Shown here one piece after another: positions 17,345 through 25,478 of a DNA stretch of 64,000 nt (within the stretch, counting starts at the first letter, position 1; every line of letters begins with the position of its first letter). The DNA is from Celeribacter sp. HF31. GTDB taxonomy: Bacteria > Pseudomonadota > Alphaproteobacteria > Rhodobacterales > Rhodobacteraceae. Under the pieces are notes generated by a model. The model saw nothing but the letters and a program-made list of their open reading frames with translations, was not told the DNA's origin and did not search any database. The stretch spans positions 124,001-188,000 of the forward strand of contig NZ_JAATOT010000003.1 in the NCBI RefSeq assembly GCF_011806455.1, written 5' to 3'. Position numbers and translations under genes: made by a program.

Positions 17345-17728
17345 CTATTTTAACACATTGCAAAGGAAGCGCTCTGCGTCGGCTTTAATTGTGTTAAGCG
17401 TTGGGACGGATTCTGGCGGGTGAAACAATACCGCAGCGAGGTCGTAGTCCCGTAGAAGACAAACCAAAGCAGCACATTCATCGCGCTGAATCGTTCGCCA
17501 CGATGGGATAAGGTGCATCGTGCAGCCATTGGTTGGACCATAAAGTAACGTGCTATTTCCGTCCAAGTCTGAAAACGCATCTTTGAACCTCCGAAGGAGT
17601 AATCCCGCGGCGCGGGAATCTCGTTTTCCAAATTCAACAAAGCTTTCAAGTGCCGCATCTTCAGCCTTTACTACGAGCTCTGTGGAGGCAAGCCTCCAAT
17701 TTTGATCAGAATCACTCTTATTGGACAT
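17345..17728 (-). CDS. Unknown 127-aa protein, first gene of the AT-rich islet
   Basis: I do not recognise this protein. It is soluble, with a Trp/Arg-containing segment (LIPSWRTIQRDECAALV) and no signal peptide or membrane segment. The start MSNKS is an ATG preceded by GGATT; a TTG codon three positions upstream is possible but less likely. It leads the operon that continues with the XRE regulator, a layout shared by toxin-antitoxin modules of the HigBA style and by small defence modules, but no RelE/HigB residues can be pointed to. The AT-rich composition indicates horizontal acquisition between pncB and arfB. Confidence 0.55.
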   Translation of the reverse strand: MSNKSDSDQNWRLASTELVVKAEDAALESFVEFGKRDSRAAGLLLRRFKDAFSDLDGNSTLLYGPTNGCTMHLIPSWRTIQRDECAALVCLLRDYDLAAVLFHPPESVPTLNTIKADAERFLCNVLK

Positions 17729-17746
17729 ATATGTCAATCCGGTTAA

Positions 17747-17827
17747 TAATCAATTCGTTGTATGTTGCGCATATCGCTACAAAAATATCTTTCCGCGAGC
17801 GCAATTTATCAATGATTAATCAACTCG
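17747..17827 (-). promoter_or_regulatory. Islet operon promoter with repeated 11-bp elements
   Basis: On the minus strand TTGATA (plus 17807-17812) and GATATT (plus 17784-17789) are separated by exactly 17 bp, a good sigma-70-like promoter reading into the islet. The plus-strand 11-mers TAATCAATTCG (17747-17757) and TAATCAACTCG (17817-17827) differ by one base and bracket this promoter. TGATTAATCA (17813-17822) is a perfect palindrome overlapping the second copy. This is the layout of an autoregulated HTH operon. Confidence 0.5.
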
Positions 17828-18232
17828 GCCTCGAAGTTTCTTAACCTCCCCCCGCTCCTTCTTCGCCTTGATACGCCGTTCCACGCTGCCCTTCGTCGGT
17901 TTCGTCTTGATCCGGCGTTTCGGCTTTTCCGTAGCTTTCAGGATCAATTCCACCAGCCGTTCCCGCGCGATCTCTCGGTTTCGCGCTTGCGAGCGGGTTT
18001 CTTCGACCTGAATGACGACGGCGCCTTCCTTGGTCCAGCGGCGTCCGGCCAGACGCCTCAGGCGGTTCTTCACGGGTTCCGGCAGGTTCGGCGAGCGGGC
18101 GGCCTCAAAGCGGAGTTCAACCGCCGTCGAGACCTTGTTCACGTTCTGCCCGCCGGGACCGGACGAGCGGACGAACTGCTCGGTCAGTTCCCAATCGGCG
18201 AGGGTGATTTGATCTGTGACGGTCAGGGGCAT
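17816..18232 (-). CDS. arfB: Alternative ribosome-rescue factor ArfB (peptidyl-tRNA hydrolase)
   Basis: ArfB (YaeJ) binds ribosomes stalled without a stop codon and hydrolyses the peptidyl-tRNA. The 138-aa protein has the release-factor GGQ motif in SSGPGGQNVNKVST near the N-terminus and the basic C-terminal tail (about 100-138, rich in Lys and Arg) that enters the empty mRNA channel. The start MPLTVTDQ was chosen because it fits the family N-terminus; a TTG six codons earlier is alternative. No clear Shine-Dalgarno sequence precedes it. A Rho-independent terminator ends only 18 bp before the start codon, leaving little room for a separate promoter, so expression may rely on read-through (see the leader finding). 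Confidence 0.9.
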   Translation of the reverse strand: MPLTVTDQITLADWELTEQFVRSSGPGGQNVNKVSTAVELRFEAARSPNLPEPVKNRLRRLAGRRWTKEGAVVIQVEETRSQARNREIARERLVELILKATEKPKRRIKTKPTKGSVERRIKAKKERGEVKKLRGRVD

Positions 18233-18250
18233 GATGAACAGATACCGCAA

Positions 18251-18280
18251 AAGGAAAAGGGCTGCCAGATAGAGCAGCCC
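18251..18280 (-). terminator. Terminator immediately upstream of arfB
   Basis: On the minus strand a perfect 7-bp stem GGGCTGC/GCAGCCC (plus 18274-18280 with 18259-18265) with an 8-nt loop is followed by TTTTCCTTTT. It lies between the 18-codon leader ORF and arfB, so it can act as terminator of the leader transcript or as an attenuator of arfB. Confidence 0.75.
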
Positions 18281-18348
18281 TCCGAGATCTCAGGAGATGG
18301 GGTCAGTTAGGACACCCAATCAGGAGTGTTTCACACTAGATTTTTCCT

Positions 18349-18405
18349 CTAGGTGGCGGCCCCCCCGACTGTCTTGACCTCGCTCTCCAACATCACTCTA
18401 GACAC
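18349..18405 (-). CDS. Candidate 18-aa leader peptide ORF
   Basis: A GTG start opens an 18-codon frame reading MSRVMLESEVKTVGGAAT and ending in TAG. It is preceded by AAAGGAGGTG at five-base spacing, one of the strongest ribosome-binding sites in the window, which is why this tiny frame is listed. Downstream lie a short AGTGT/ACACT hairpin and then the terminator before arfB. The last codons (Gly-Gly-Ala-Ala, a G7CCGCC run) are complementary to the 3' arm of that terminator in seven of eight positions. I do not recognise the peptide. It could be a leader peptide or the coding part of a dual-function small RNA. Confidence 0.5.
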   Translation of the reverse strand: MSRVMLESEVKTVGGAAT

Positions 18406-18475
18406 TGGACCACCTCCTTTCGATGAATTGCCGATAGGTTTATGGTGGCACAGATTTGGTATATAGCAAGTAAAT

Positions 18476-19117
18476 TTATACCATACGTGCCGAGAGGCGC
18501 CCAACAATTAGGCGGAAAGGCACGAGAGCGATCAATGCGAGAGCGAATTTTACACCCCAATCGGCCACGGCGAGCGAAATCCAGAGCGGAACCGGATGGC
18601 CAACCATGAGGAAGGGCACGGCGTCCCAGGCCCAGGACACTTCCATGTCGGCATTCTCGCCAAAGACCGTGATGCTTTGCGAAAACGCGATGGTGAAGAA
18701 AATCGCGGTATCGAGCGCAGAGCCGATGAGCGACGAGGTAAAGGGCGCTTTCCACCACGACCCTTCGCGCATCCGGTCAAAGACGAAGACGTCGACAAGC
18801 TGGGCGATCAAAAAGGCAGTGGCGGAGCCCACGGCAACACGCAGAGCGACGGCCTGATAGGTGTAGCCATCGCCTTGGAGCGTGATCTGCGTGCCGATGA
18901 GGGAACAGACGATGCCCGCGACAAAGCCCGCGAAGATGACTTTGCGCGCGGATTTGACGCCATAGACGCGGTTCATCACATCGGTGACGAGGAAGGCGAA
19001 AGGATAGGTGAAGGCACCCCAGGTCAGAAGCCCATCGAAGAGCAGGAACTGAACGAGGATGTTGGAAGCCACAACAATGGCGGCCATGGCAAGAATGCCA
19101 AGAAGAAGCTGTTTCAT
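18476..19117 (-). CDS. yhhQ: Queuosine precursor transporter
   Basis: YhhQ proteins (VUT family, COG1738) import 7-cyano- or 7-aminomethyl-7-deazaguanine for queuosine synthesis. The 213-aa protein has about six membrane segments and family features such as FPFAFLVTDVMNR-like FAFLVTDVMNRVYG, ARKVIFAGF, and the acidic/aromatic loop DRMREGSWWKAPF before SLIGSALDTAIFF. The start MKQLLLG was chosen over an upstream ATG because of the hydrophobic N-terminus and because the leader pseudoknot ends just before it. The leader carries a preQ1-riboswitch-like element, consistent with feedback by the imported compound. Confidence 0.85.
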   Translation of the reverse strand: MKQLLLGILAMAAIVVASNILVQFLLFDGLLTWGAFTYPFAFLVTDVMNRVYGVKSARKVIFAGFVAGIVCSLIGTQITLQGDGYTYQAVALRVAVGSATAFLIAQLVDVFVFDRMREGSWWKAPFTSSLIGSALDTAIFFTIAFSQSITVFGENADMEVSWAWDAVPFLMVGHPVPLWISLAVADWGVKFALALIALVPFRLIVGRLSARMV

Positions 19118-19157
19118 GATGTACCCGTTTTTTATCGAAGGTGACGGCAACTCGGCC
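19118..19157 (-). promoter_or_regulatory. Candidate preQ1 riboswitch-like pseudoknot in the yhhQ leader
   Basis: The minus-strand leader contains CGAG, then a loop with GCCGTCACC, then UUCG, followed by an A-rich tail AUAAAAAAC and GGG shortly before the ATG. CGAG/(C)UUCG can form a short P1; loop CCGU can pair with tail ACGG, giving an H-type pseudoknot that would hide GGG, the only Shine-Dalgarno-like bases. The AUAAAAAAC tail matches class I preQ1 riboswitches as I recall them, and the gene is a queuosine-precursor transporter. P1 is weak (one G-U pair), so this is a candidate only. Confidence 0.45.
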
Positions 19158-19209
19158 CCATTATGGGGCGACGCGGCGGTCTAACCTTGGCCGGGTGACA
19201 AATCAAGCG

Positions 19210-20088
19210 TTATTCGATGACCCGGTAATCGACGAATTCGGTGCGCTGGAAGAAACGGAAATTGTCGTCCGAGACCATGGTGAGGCGAATGCCGTCGTCA
19301 TCGGCCCAGACGGCAATGCCTTCAAGGTTGTCATGGGTCGCGGTCAAAGTGCGCAACAACGTGACCTCATTCTCAGGTCCATCGGGCCCAAGATCAAAGC
19401 GCCGCACACGGGAGGCAAAGCCCAGCCCCATGAACCAGCGCTCCAAAAGGTAGAGACGCCCGTCCGGCCCGATGTCGAGGCCGACAGGCAAGAAATCCGT
19501 GTCCTGATCGCGTGGGATGGACCATGTGTTGTCCCATTCCCCGTTCATGAAACGATACAAGGGAAAGGGACGCCCCACGGCCCCCGAGCGCTCCGGCAGC
19601 GTGTAGATCGTGCCAACGTCATCGACAGCCAGCGCCTCGAGCGAGGAGTTGTTTTGCAGGCTTGCGAAATCGGGATGCTTGGGCAGATCCACCAAACGCC
19701 CCGTCTCCAGATCAAGTTGCGCCACCCTGTGGTTAGATTCAAAACTCACATAGGCTTGGCCGTTTTTGGCAATCGCGATACCTTCGGAATCGTCGCTGTA
19801 GCGCGGCAAAGGGCCACCATCCTCTGAGACCAGCGCAACTGCAGCGTCGAGCGAAACGGCCGAGACCACCCCCTCTTTGCCACGCGTCAGATGCCCCATG
19901 AAATAATGGGCACGGTCTGACAGGGCAACGAATTGCGTTCCGTCTTCCGACAACTCAAGCCCTGAAAGCCCGCCCACGAGGTCATTGTCAGACACCCATG
20001 AGTAGGACCCCAGGTAGCGTGCCTCAGCAGCAAACGCCGGATCAAAGGACAGGCTCGCGATCAGCGCGAGGACAAGACGGCGGAGCAT
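19210..20088 (-). CDS. Esterase-like activity of phytase family protein (secreted)
   Basis: The 292-aa protein has a signal peptide ([19 protein letters not shown], about 2-20) and a beta-propeller-like body with the PF13449-type blocks [20 protein letters not shown] near the N-terminus (as parts), [18 protein letters not shown], and [15 protein letters not shown] near the C-terminus. The family is named for a phytase-like fold; substrates are mostly unknown. The start MLRRLVL overlaps the end of mepA by 28 bp, suggesting coupling in the MFS-mepA-phytase-like order. It is probably periplasmic. Confidence 0.7.
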   Translation of the reverse strand: MLRRLVLALIASLSFDPAFAAEARYLGSYSWVSDNDLVGGLSGLELSEDGTQFVALSDRAHYFMGHLTRGKEGVVSAVSLDAAVALVSEDGGPLPRYSDDSEGIAIAKNGQAYVSFESNHRVAQLDLETGRLVDLPKHPDFASLQNNSSLEALAVDDVGTIYTLPERSGAVGRPFPLYRFMNGEWDNTWSIPRDQDTDFLPVGLDIGPDGRLYLLERWFMGLGFASRVRRFDLGPDGPENEVTLLRTLTATHDNLEGIAVWADDDGIRLTMVSDDNFRFFQRTEFVDYRVIE

Positions 20089-20963
20089 TGAGCGGGCAAA
20101 CTCGCAAGAGTGACGGGAGGCTTGGGTTTCGCCGGTTTGGCGGTCGGGTCCGGCGGCGGCGGATTGAGGATGTTGTTCACCCACTCCTGCGCATCCGCAC
20201 AGCCATCTCCGGGCGGCGGCGGGGCCTGATCGACACAGGTCTTATCGCCCCTCGGACAGTTCAGGCGCACATGGAAATGATAATGATGCCCCCACCAGGG
20301 GCGAATCTTACGAAGCCAGCTTTTATCGCCTTTTTCGTCCTTGCACATCTGCACCTTGGCGCCGGGGAAAACGAAAATCCGCGCCACACGCGGGTCGGAG
20401 GCGGCGGCTTTGAGGATCTCGTGGTGCTGGCGTGTCCAGCTATCATTCACATAGGCGCCCGCCGCGCGGCGCATGGAAATCGACGACAGGCTTTCACGTT
20501 CTGCCCGGCTCAGATCGAGCCGCGTCGCAGGCAGCATCCAGATATCGGCGTCCAAACCGATCTGGTGGCTCGCATGCCCCGACGACATCGGACCGCCACG
20601 CGGCTGGCTCATGTCGCCGATATAAAGCCCGTTCCAGCCGGGCTGGGCGGCGGCTTTGCGCGACAGATCTTCGAGAAAATCGACCAGAACCGGCTGGCCC
20701 CAGTTGCGATTGCGCGACAGGCGCATGGCTTGCCAGGTCGGGCCGTTTTCCGGCAAAGCGACAGCGCCCGCAAGACAGCCTTTGGAATAACTGCCAAAGG
20801 ATTCAGGGTTTTGCGAGGAGGGCACCGCGACAGGGCCAAACAACTCTTTGGCCGGACGGTGATCCGAGGAGGACACAGAAACCTTGGGGGCCGGATTGCT
20901 GTCCCCGCCACCTATACAGGCGGCGAGTGTTGCGGCCAAAGCCAAGCTTACCCATTTACGCAT
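20061..20963 (-). CDS. mepA: Penicillin-insensitive murein endopeptidase
   Basis: MepA (peptidase family M74) cleaves D-Ala-meso-DAP cross-links in peptidoglycan. The 300-aa protein begins with a lipoprotein-type signal (ALAATLAAC, lipobox Cys near 16), so unlike soluble MepA it may be membrane-anchored. The zinc-site motifs are visible: [15 protein letters not shown] and [11 protein letters not shown]. Paired cysteines typical of MepA are present in the C-terminal half. It overlaps the preceding MFS gene by 8 bp and the next gene by 28 bp, so the three are probably one operon. Confidence 0.92.
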   Translation of the reverse strand: MRKWVSLALAATLAACIGGGDSNPAPKVSVSSSDHRPAKELFGPVAVPSSQNPESFGSYSKGCLAGAVALPENGPTWQAMRLSRNRNWGQPVLVDFLEDLSRKAAAQPGWNGLYIGDMSQPRGGPMSSGHASHQIGLDADIWMLPATRLDLSRAERESLSSISMRRAAGAYVNDSWTRQHHEILKAAASDPRVARIFVFPGAKVQMCKDEKGDKSWLRKIRPWWGHHYHFHVRLNCPRGDKTCVDQAPPPPGDGCADAQEWVNNILNPPPPDPTAKPAKPKPPVTLASLPAQCSAVLSSR

Positions 20964-22338
20964 CCTCAGAACTCCTTGTGCCCTCGGGATGAACCCAAGC
21001 TAGCAGCACCAGCCCCAAAATGAAAAGGGCGATAAGCGGAGTGATGCCGAGGCGCTGGGAATTGCTCAGATCGGAGACCAAAGCGATCAGCGCAGGCGCC
21101 AGAAATGTCGTCGCTTTTCCAGAAAGCGCGAAGAGGCCGAAGGCTTCGGTCATGCGCTCGGGGTCGGCCTGACGCACCATCATCGTACGCGAGGCGGATT
21201 GGATCACGCCAGAGACCGCGCCCAACACCGCGCCGCAGATGTAAAACGCAATATCCGGCAGCTTGCTTCCGGCTTCGACCACCATGAACAACACGCTTTC
21301 GCGGGTGATCGTCAGGATCACGAGGCAGACGGAGACCAGCACGAGGATACAGAAAATGATCACCGGTTTCGGGCCGAATTTCTGATCCGCGATACCGCCG
21401 AAATAGGTGAACACCGCACCGGTGAAGGCGGCGAGAATGCCGAAGACGCCGATCTGCACGACGCTCCATTCCAGCGCGCCCAGCGCATAGATGCCGCCAA
21501 AGGTGAACACGCCATTGAGCGCATCGCGGTAGAACATCGAAGCCCCGAGATAGGCGAAAAGCGAGCGGCGCGACGGCAGGGTTTTCAGGGTCATGATCAG
21601 ATCGCTCATCCCTTTACGCACCGCGCGGCCCATCGGCAGGCTTTTCACCTTTGGCTCGCGCACCCAGAGGAAAAACGGCACCATGGAGATCACAAACCAC
21701 AGCGCCACGAAAGGACCGACAAACCGCGTGCCTTCGCGTGTCTCCGGGTCAAGCCCGAACAAAGGCGCTGAGCCCAAAAGCGTCACACCCGAGGCGTTTT
21801 CCGCAAAGAGCAAAAGCATGATCACCAACGCGATGATGCCCCCGACATAGCCCCAGGCCCAGCCATTGCCGGAGATTTTACCGATCTCCTCGCGCGTGCC
21901 CAACGCGGGCAAAAGCGCATTGGTGAAAATCGTGGTGAATTCGACCCCAATCAGGCCCAATCCGAAGAAGATCAGAACCCACAGGGTTGGAAAATCGACG
22001 GGAGAGGCCAGCCAAAGCCCCGCAGACCCGATCACATAGAGCGATGAAAAGAGCCAAATCCACGGCATCCGGCGTTTGTTTTCATCGGCGATCGAGCCCA
22101 GGATCGGCGCAAAGATTGCAATCGTCAGCCCCGCAACGGTCAAACCGTAGCCCCAGATCGACTGCGCTTCGGCCTTGGCATGCGCTGCATCCATACCGCC
22201 AGCGGTCAGATAGGCGATCACTTGTTCGGCAAAATAAGGCCCGAAAATGAAGGTCAGGATCAGCGTATGAAAAGGCTGCGTCGCCCAATCGTACATCATC
22301 CAGCCCCAAATGCGCTTGCGATGGCTTGGCTCTGCCAT
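20956..22338 (-). CDS. MFS transporter, UMF1/Atg22-like
   Basis: The 460-aa membrane protein has about 12 hydrophobic segments and the N-terminal signature of the UMF1 (Atg22-like) branch: RIWGWMMYDWATQPFHTLI. Yeast Atg22 exports amino acids from vacuoles, and bacterial members are mostly uncharacterised. The D-x-N-(K/R)-R-R motif between helices appears as DENKRRMPWIW. It is the first gene of a probable operon with mepA, which may hint at handling of peptidoglycan fragments, but that is inference from position only. Confidence 0.85.
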   Translation of the reverse strand: MAEPSHRKRIWGWMMYDWATQPFHTLILTFIFGPYFAEQVIAYLTAGGMDAAHAKAEAQSIWGYGLTVAGLTIAIFAPILGSIADENKRRMPWIWLFSSLYVIGSAGLWLASPVDFPTLWVLIFFGLGLIGVEFTTIFTNALLPALGTREEIGKISGNGWAWGYVGGIIALVIMLLLFAENASGVTLLGSAPLFGLDPETREGTRFVGPFVALWFVISMVPFFLWVREPKVKSLPMGRAVRKGMSDLIMTLKTLPSRRSLFAYLGASMFYRDALNGVFTFGGIYALGALEWSVVQIGVFGILAAFTGAVFTYFGGIADQKFGPKPVIIFCILVLVSVCLVILTITRESVLFMVVEAGSKLPDIAFYICGAVLGAVSGVIQSASRTMMVRQADPERMTEAFGLFALSGKATTFLAPALIALVSDLSNSQRLGITPLIALFILGLVLLAWVHPEGTRSSEDA

Positions 22339-22412
22339 GGTCCCTGTCCCTCTCGCCTCAGTTGTGGCGATAGAACAGAGAAAGCGTCACCTGCGCAACG
22401 CTTATTGCAGGA

Positions 22413-22946
22413 TTACCGTGTTGGCGGCCACGGACGCGTGTCATCCGCCGCAATCCAGTTTTGCACCCATGCAGGCAGTTCGGGACTTTCCAACGTTGGA
22501 TCCATCAGATCGAACAGCTCTTTCGGCGGCACCAACTTGCGTTTCTTGATCACCGCCCCCCTCAGGAGGATATGGTTGCAGCATTCGCCTGTCTGATCCC
22601 ACATGGATTGCTCGATATAAAGAAACTTATCGTCAAACCCGATGGGCGTGGTGACCATATCGACGGTTTGAAACGTCGTCACCCGGCGCCGATAGCGTAC
22701 GGAGGCCCCCGCCACCGCCATGCTATATCCGCCGTCTTTCGCGACCTTGGCTGTGCCATTGCGAATCGACATCGGCACGCGACCAAGATCAAAGATTGTT
22801 AAGGTTCTGCCGTTATTCAGCTCAAGCCACAGGTCAATGTCCCACGGCATGCAGACATGCCGGGAGTGATGCGACTCGAAGAGGCCGAGTTTCGGTGCGT
22901 TGCGGTTTTTCCACGCTTGGTAGAACATGCGGACAAATGGATACAT
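22413..22946 (-). CDS. Thioesterase-like (hotdog fold) protein
   Basis: The 177-aa protein resembles the 4-hydroxybenzoyl-CoA thioesterase-like family of alphaproteobacteria: the helix block DIDLWLELNNGRTLTIFDLGR matches the hotdog core (residues about 37-57), followed by strands RYRRRVTTFQTVDMVTTPIGFDDKF in part, and the QSMWDQTGE segment. It is expected to hydrolyse an acyl-CoA, with unknown chain. It is cytoplasmic, and 74 bp separate it from the MFS gene, so operon membership is uncertain. Confidence 0.7.
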   Translation of the reverse strand: MYPFVRMFYQAWKNRNAPKLGLFESHHSRHVCMPWDIDLWLELNNGRTLTIFDLGRVPMSIRNGTAKVAKDGGYSMAVAGASVRYRRRVTTFQTVDMVTTPIGFDDKFLYIEQSMWDQTGECCNHILLRGAVIKKRKLVPPKELFDLMDPTLESPELPAWVQNWIAADDTRPWPPTR

Positions 22947-23075
22947 GCGCGTCAGTGTGTTGCTGCGGGCGCAAAGGTCAAGACCGGACGTTGCGGCACA
23001 AACCGTCTCGGGCTTGCGTGACGGGGATTGAGACCTTAGGTGAGACTACGACCCGAGAAACAGAGAAAGTGAACC

Positions 23076-23366
23076 ATGAACGCTCCTTTTCCAATTCAAG
23101 CAATCCTGCTTTTGATCACAGGTGTGGTTTACTATGTGATGATTGCTCATATCATCATGAGCTGGCTGATTAATTTCCAGGTCCTGAACACGCGCCAGCC
23201 TCTGGTGTACCAAATCTGGACTGGCCTCACGCGTCTCCTCGAACCGGTTTACCGTCCGATCCGGAACATCTTGCCCCCGATGGGCGGTTTGGATTTGGCA
23301 CCCCTTGTTGCCTTTGTCGGACTGATGATCATCCGCATTCTCATTGCGGGCTACATCCACTTCTAA
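23076..23366 (+). CDS. YggT family membrane protein
   Basis: The 96-aa protein has two membrane segments (about 8-28 and 70-92) joined by a loop with the family signature EPVYRPIRNILPPMGGLDLAP. YggT proteins are implicated in osmotic tolerance and cell division or cell-wall organisation, without a defined biochemical role. It is preceded by GAGAAAGTGAACC and followed 67 bp later by recQ on the same strand. Confidence 0.9.
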   Translation: MNAPFPIQAILLLITGVVYYVMIAHIIMSWLINFQVLNTRQPLVYQIWTGLTRLLEPVYRPIRNILPPMGGLDLAPLVAFVGLMIIRILIAGYIHF

Positions 23367-23433
23367 AGCGAAACGCCCTTGAGCCTCACGCCCCCGCGTG
23401 CGAATCTGTCGCCAATCACAATGAGCAGACAGA

Positions 23434-25473
23434 ATGAGCACAACACAGGCGCTTTTATCCTCCGTTTTCGGATTTGACGATTTCCGTCCCGGCCAGGCGG
23501 AGATCGTGGAGGCTGTTGTCGCGGGCCGCGATGTGCTCGCCATCATGCCGACGGGCGGCGGCAAATCATTGTGTTTTCAACTTCCTGCTTTGGTGCGCGA
23601 CGGGTTGACCGTGGTGATCTCGCCGCTGATTGCGTTGATGCGCGATCAGGTGCAGGGGCTGCAGGCCGCCGGTGTCGCCGCGGGCGCGCTGACCTCCGGC
23701 AACACCGAAGAGGAAAACGACGCGGTTTTTGCCGCGCTCTCCAATGGCGAGCTGAAACTTCTCTACATGGCGCCCGAACGGCTGGCTTCGGGCGGCACTT
23801 TGCCGATGCTGCGCCGGGCGAATGTGTCTTTGATTGCGGTCGACGAGGCACATTGTGTCTCGCAATGGGGCCACGATTTCCGGCCCGATTATTTGCGCAT
23901 CGGCGATCTGAAGCGCGCGTTGAATGTGCCGCTCGCGGCTTTCACCGCCACCGCCGATGAAGAAACCCAAGCCGAAATCGTCACGCGTCTCTTCGACGGC
24001 ACCCCACCCGAAAGCTTTCTGCGCGGCTTCGATCGCCCGAACATCCATCTCGCCTTTGCCGTCAAAGACAGCCCGCGGCGTCAAATCCTCGATTTCGCGG
24101 CGGCCCGCAAAGGGCAATCCGGCATCGTCTATTGCGGCACGCGCGCCAAGACCGAAAGCCTCGCCAAGGCACTCTCCGATGCGGGTCATCTGGCGCTCGC
24201 CTATCACGGTGGCATGGAGCCAGAGCGTCGGCGCGAGGTCGAGCGGCGGTTTCAACAGGAGGACGAGCTGATCGTCGTCGCCACCATCGCCTTTGGCATG
24301 GGAATCGACAAACCGGACATCCGCTGGGTCGCCCATGCCGATCTGCCGAAAAGCGTCGAGGGCTATTATCAGGAGATCGGGCGCGCGGGCCGTGACGGGG
24401 CGCCCGCCGAAACGCTGACCCTCTTTGGCCCCGACGACATCCGGTTTCGTCGCACCCAGATCGACGAAAGCCTCGCGCCGCCCGAACGCCGTGCCGCGGA
24501 TCATGCGCGTTTGAATGCGCTCTTGGGGTTGGCCGAGGCGCAGGTCTGTCGGCGTCAGACACTTTTGAAATTCTTTGGCGAAGAGGCCCTGCCCTGTGGC
24601 AATTGCGATCTGTGTGACAGCCCGCCGGAGCTGTTCGACGGCACCACGGCGGTGCGCAAGGCGCTCTCTGCGGTGCTGCGCTGTGACCAGGGCTTTGGTG
24701 CCGGGCATCTCATCGACGTTTTGACTGGCAAGATGACCGACAAGGTGCGGCAGTGGAACCATGACCAACTGTCAGTGTTTGGCATCGGCAAGGATTATGA
24801 CAAGCGCCAGTGGAACGCGATTTTCCGTCAGATGATGGGCGCGGATCTGCTACGCCCCGACCCCGAGCGTCACGGCGCGCTGTTCATGACCGAACCGGCG
24901 ATGCCGATCCTTAGGGGTGAGGCGGAGATGACGCTGCGCAAGGATACTTTGGCGAAAGCGCGCAAAGGTCCGGTCGCCAAGGCGCTGGTCTCCGAGGAAG
25001 ACGCGCCGCTCCTGTCCGCGCTCAAGGCAAAACGTCGTGCATTGGCCGAAGAGGCCCGCGTGCCCGCCTATGTGGTTTTTGCCGACCGGACCTTGATCGA
25101 AATGGCCGAAAAGCGCCCGCAAACGCTTGATGAGATGGGGCGGATCGGTGGGGTTGGCGCGAAGAAACTCGAACGCTTCGGCGATCTGTTTCTCTCTGTC
25201 ATCCTCGGTGCGCCCGTGCCGGAAATGCACCCCGCGCGGCGCAAATTAGCAAGTTCCGGAGGCGGTGATTTGTTTGACCTGTTGCAAGGCATTCACAACG
25301 ATCTGGCGCGCGGGAATTGCGGCACGCTGAAACCGATGAGCCTGACCGCCTCGCAGATCACCAAGATCGTCAAACTGCGCCCGTCGGATATGAGCAGCTT
25401 CGCCCGCATCGTCGGCGACAGATCCGCCGAACGGTTTGGTCCGGCGATGATTGAAGCAATTCGCGCCGCTTGA
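23434..25473 (+). CDS. recQ: ATP-dependent DNA helicase RecQ
   Basis: RecQ is a 3'-5' helicase acting in recombination and fork repair. The 679-aa protein has the helicase motifs: Q-motif region FGFDDFRPGQAEIV, Walker A MPTGGGKSLCFQLPA, DEAH box in AVDEAHCVSQWGHDFRPDY, and motif VI EGYYQEIGRAGRDG. A zinc-binding segment follows with ALPCGNCDLCDS. The C-terminus carries two HRDC-like regions, about 510-580 and 605-675, so it is longer than the usual single-HRDC RecQ of about 610 aa. It converges on the histidine kinase gene with a 5-bp gap between the stops. Confidence 0.95.
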   Translation: MSTTQALLSSVFGFDDFRPGQAEIVEAVVAGRDVLAIMPTGGGKSLCFQLPALVRDGLTVVISPLIALMRDQVQGLQAAGVAAGALTSGNTEEENDAVFAALSNGELKLLYMAPERLASGGTLPMLRRANVSLIAVDEAHCVSQWGHDFRPDYLRIGDLKRALNVPLAAFTATADEETQAEIVTRLFDGTPPESFLRGFDRPNIHLAFAVKDSPRRQILDFAAARKGQSGIVYCGTRAKTESLAKALSDAGHLALAYHGGMEPERRREVERRFQQEDELIVVATIAFGMGIDKPDIRWVAHADLPKSVEGYYQEIGRAGRDGAPAETLTLFGPDDIRFRRTQIDESLAPPERRAADHARLNALLGLAEAQVCRRQTLLKFFGEEALPCGNCDLCDSPPELFDGTTAVRKALSAVLRCDQGFGAGHLIDVLTGKMTDKVRQWNHDQLSVFGIGKDYDKRQWNAIFRQMMGADLLRPDPERHGALFMTEPAMPILRGEAEMTLRKDTLAKARKGPVAKALVSEEDAPLLSALKAKRRALAEEARVPAYVVFADRTLIEMAEKRPQTLDEMGRIGGVGAKKLERFGDLFLSVILGAPVPEMHPARRKLASSGGGDLFDLLQGIHNDLARGNCGTLKPMSLTASQITKIVKLRPSDMSSFARIVGDRSAERFGPAMIEAIRAA

Positions 25474-25478
25474 GCGAG

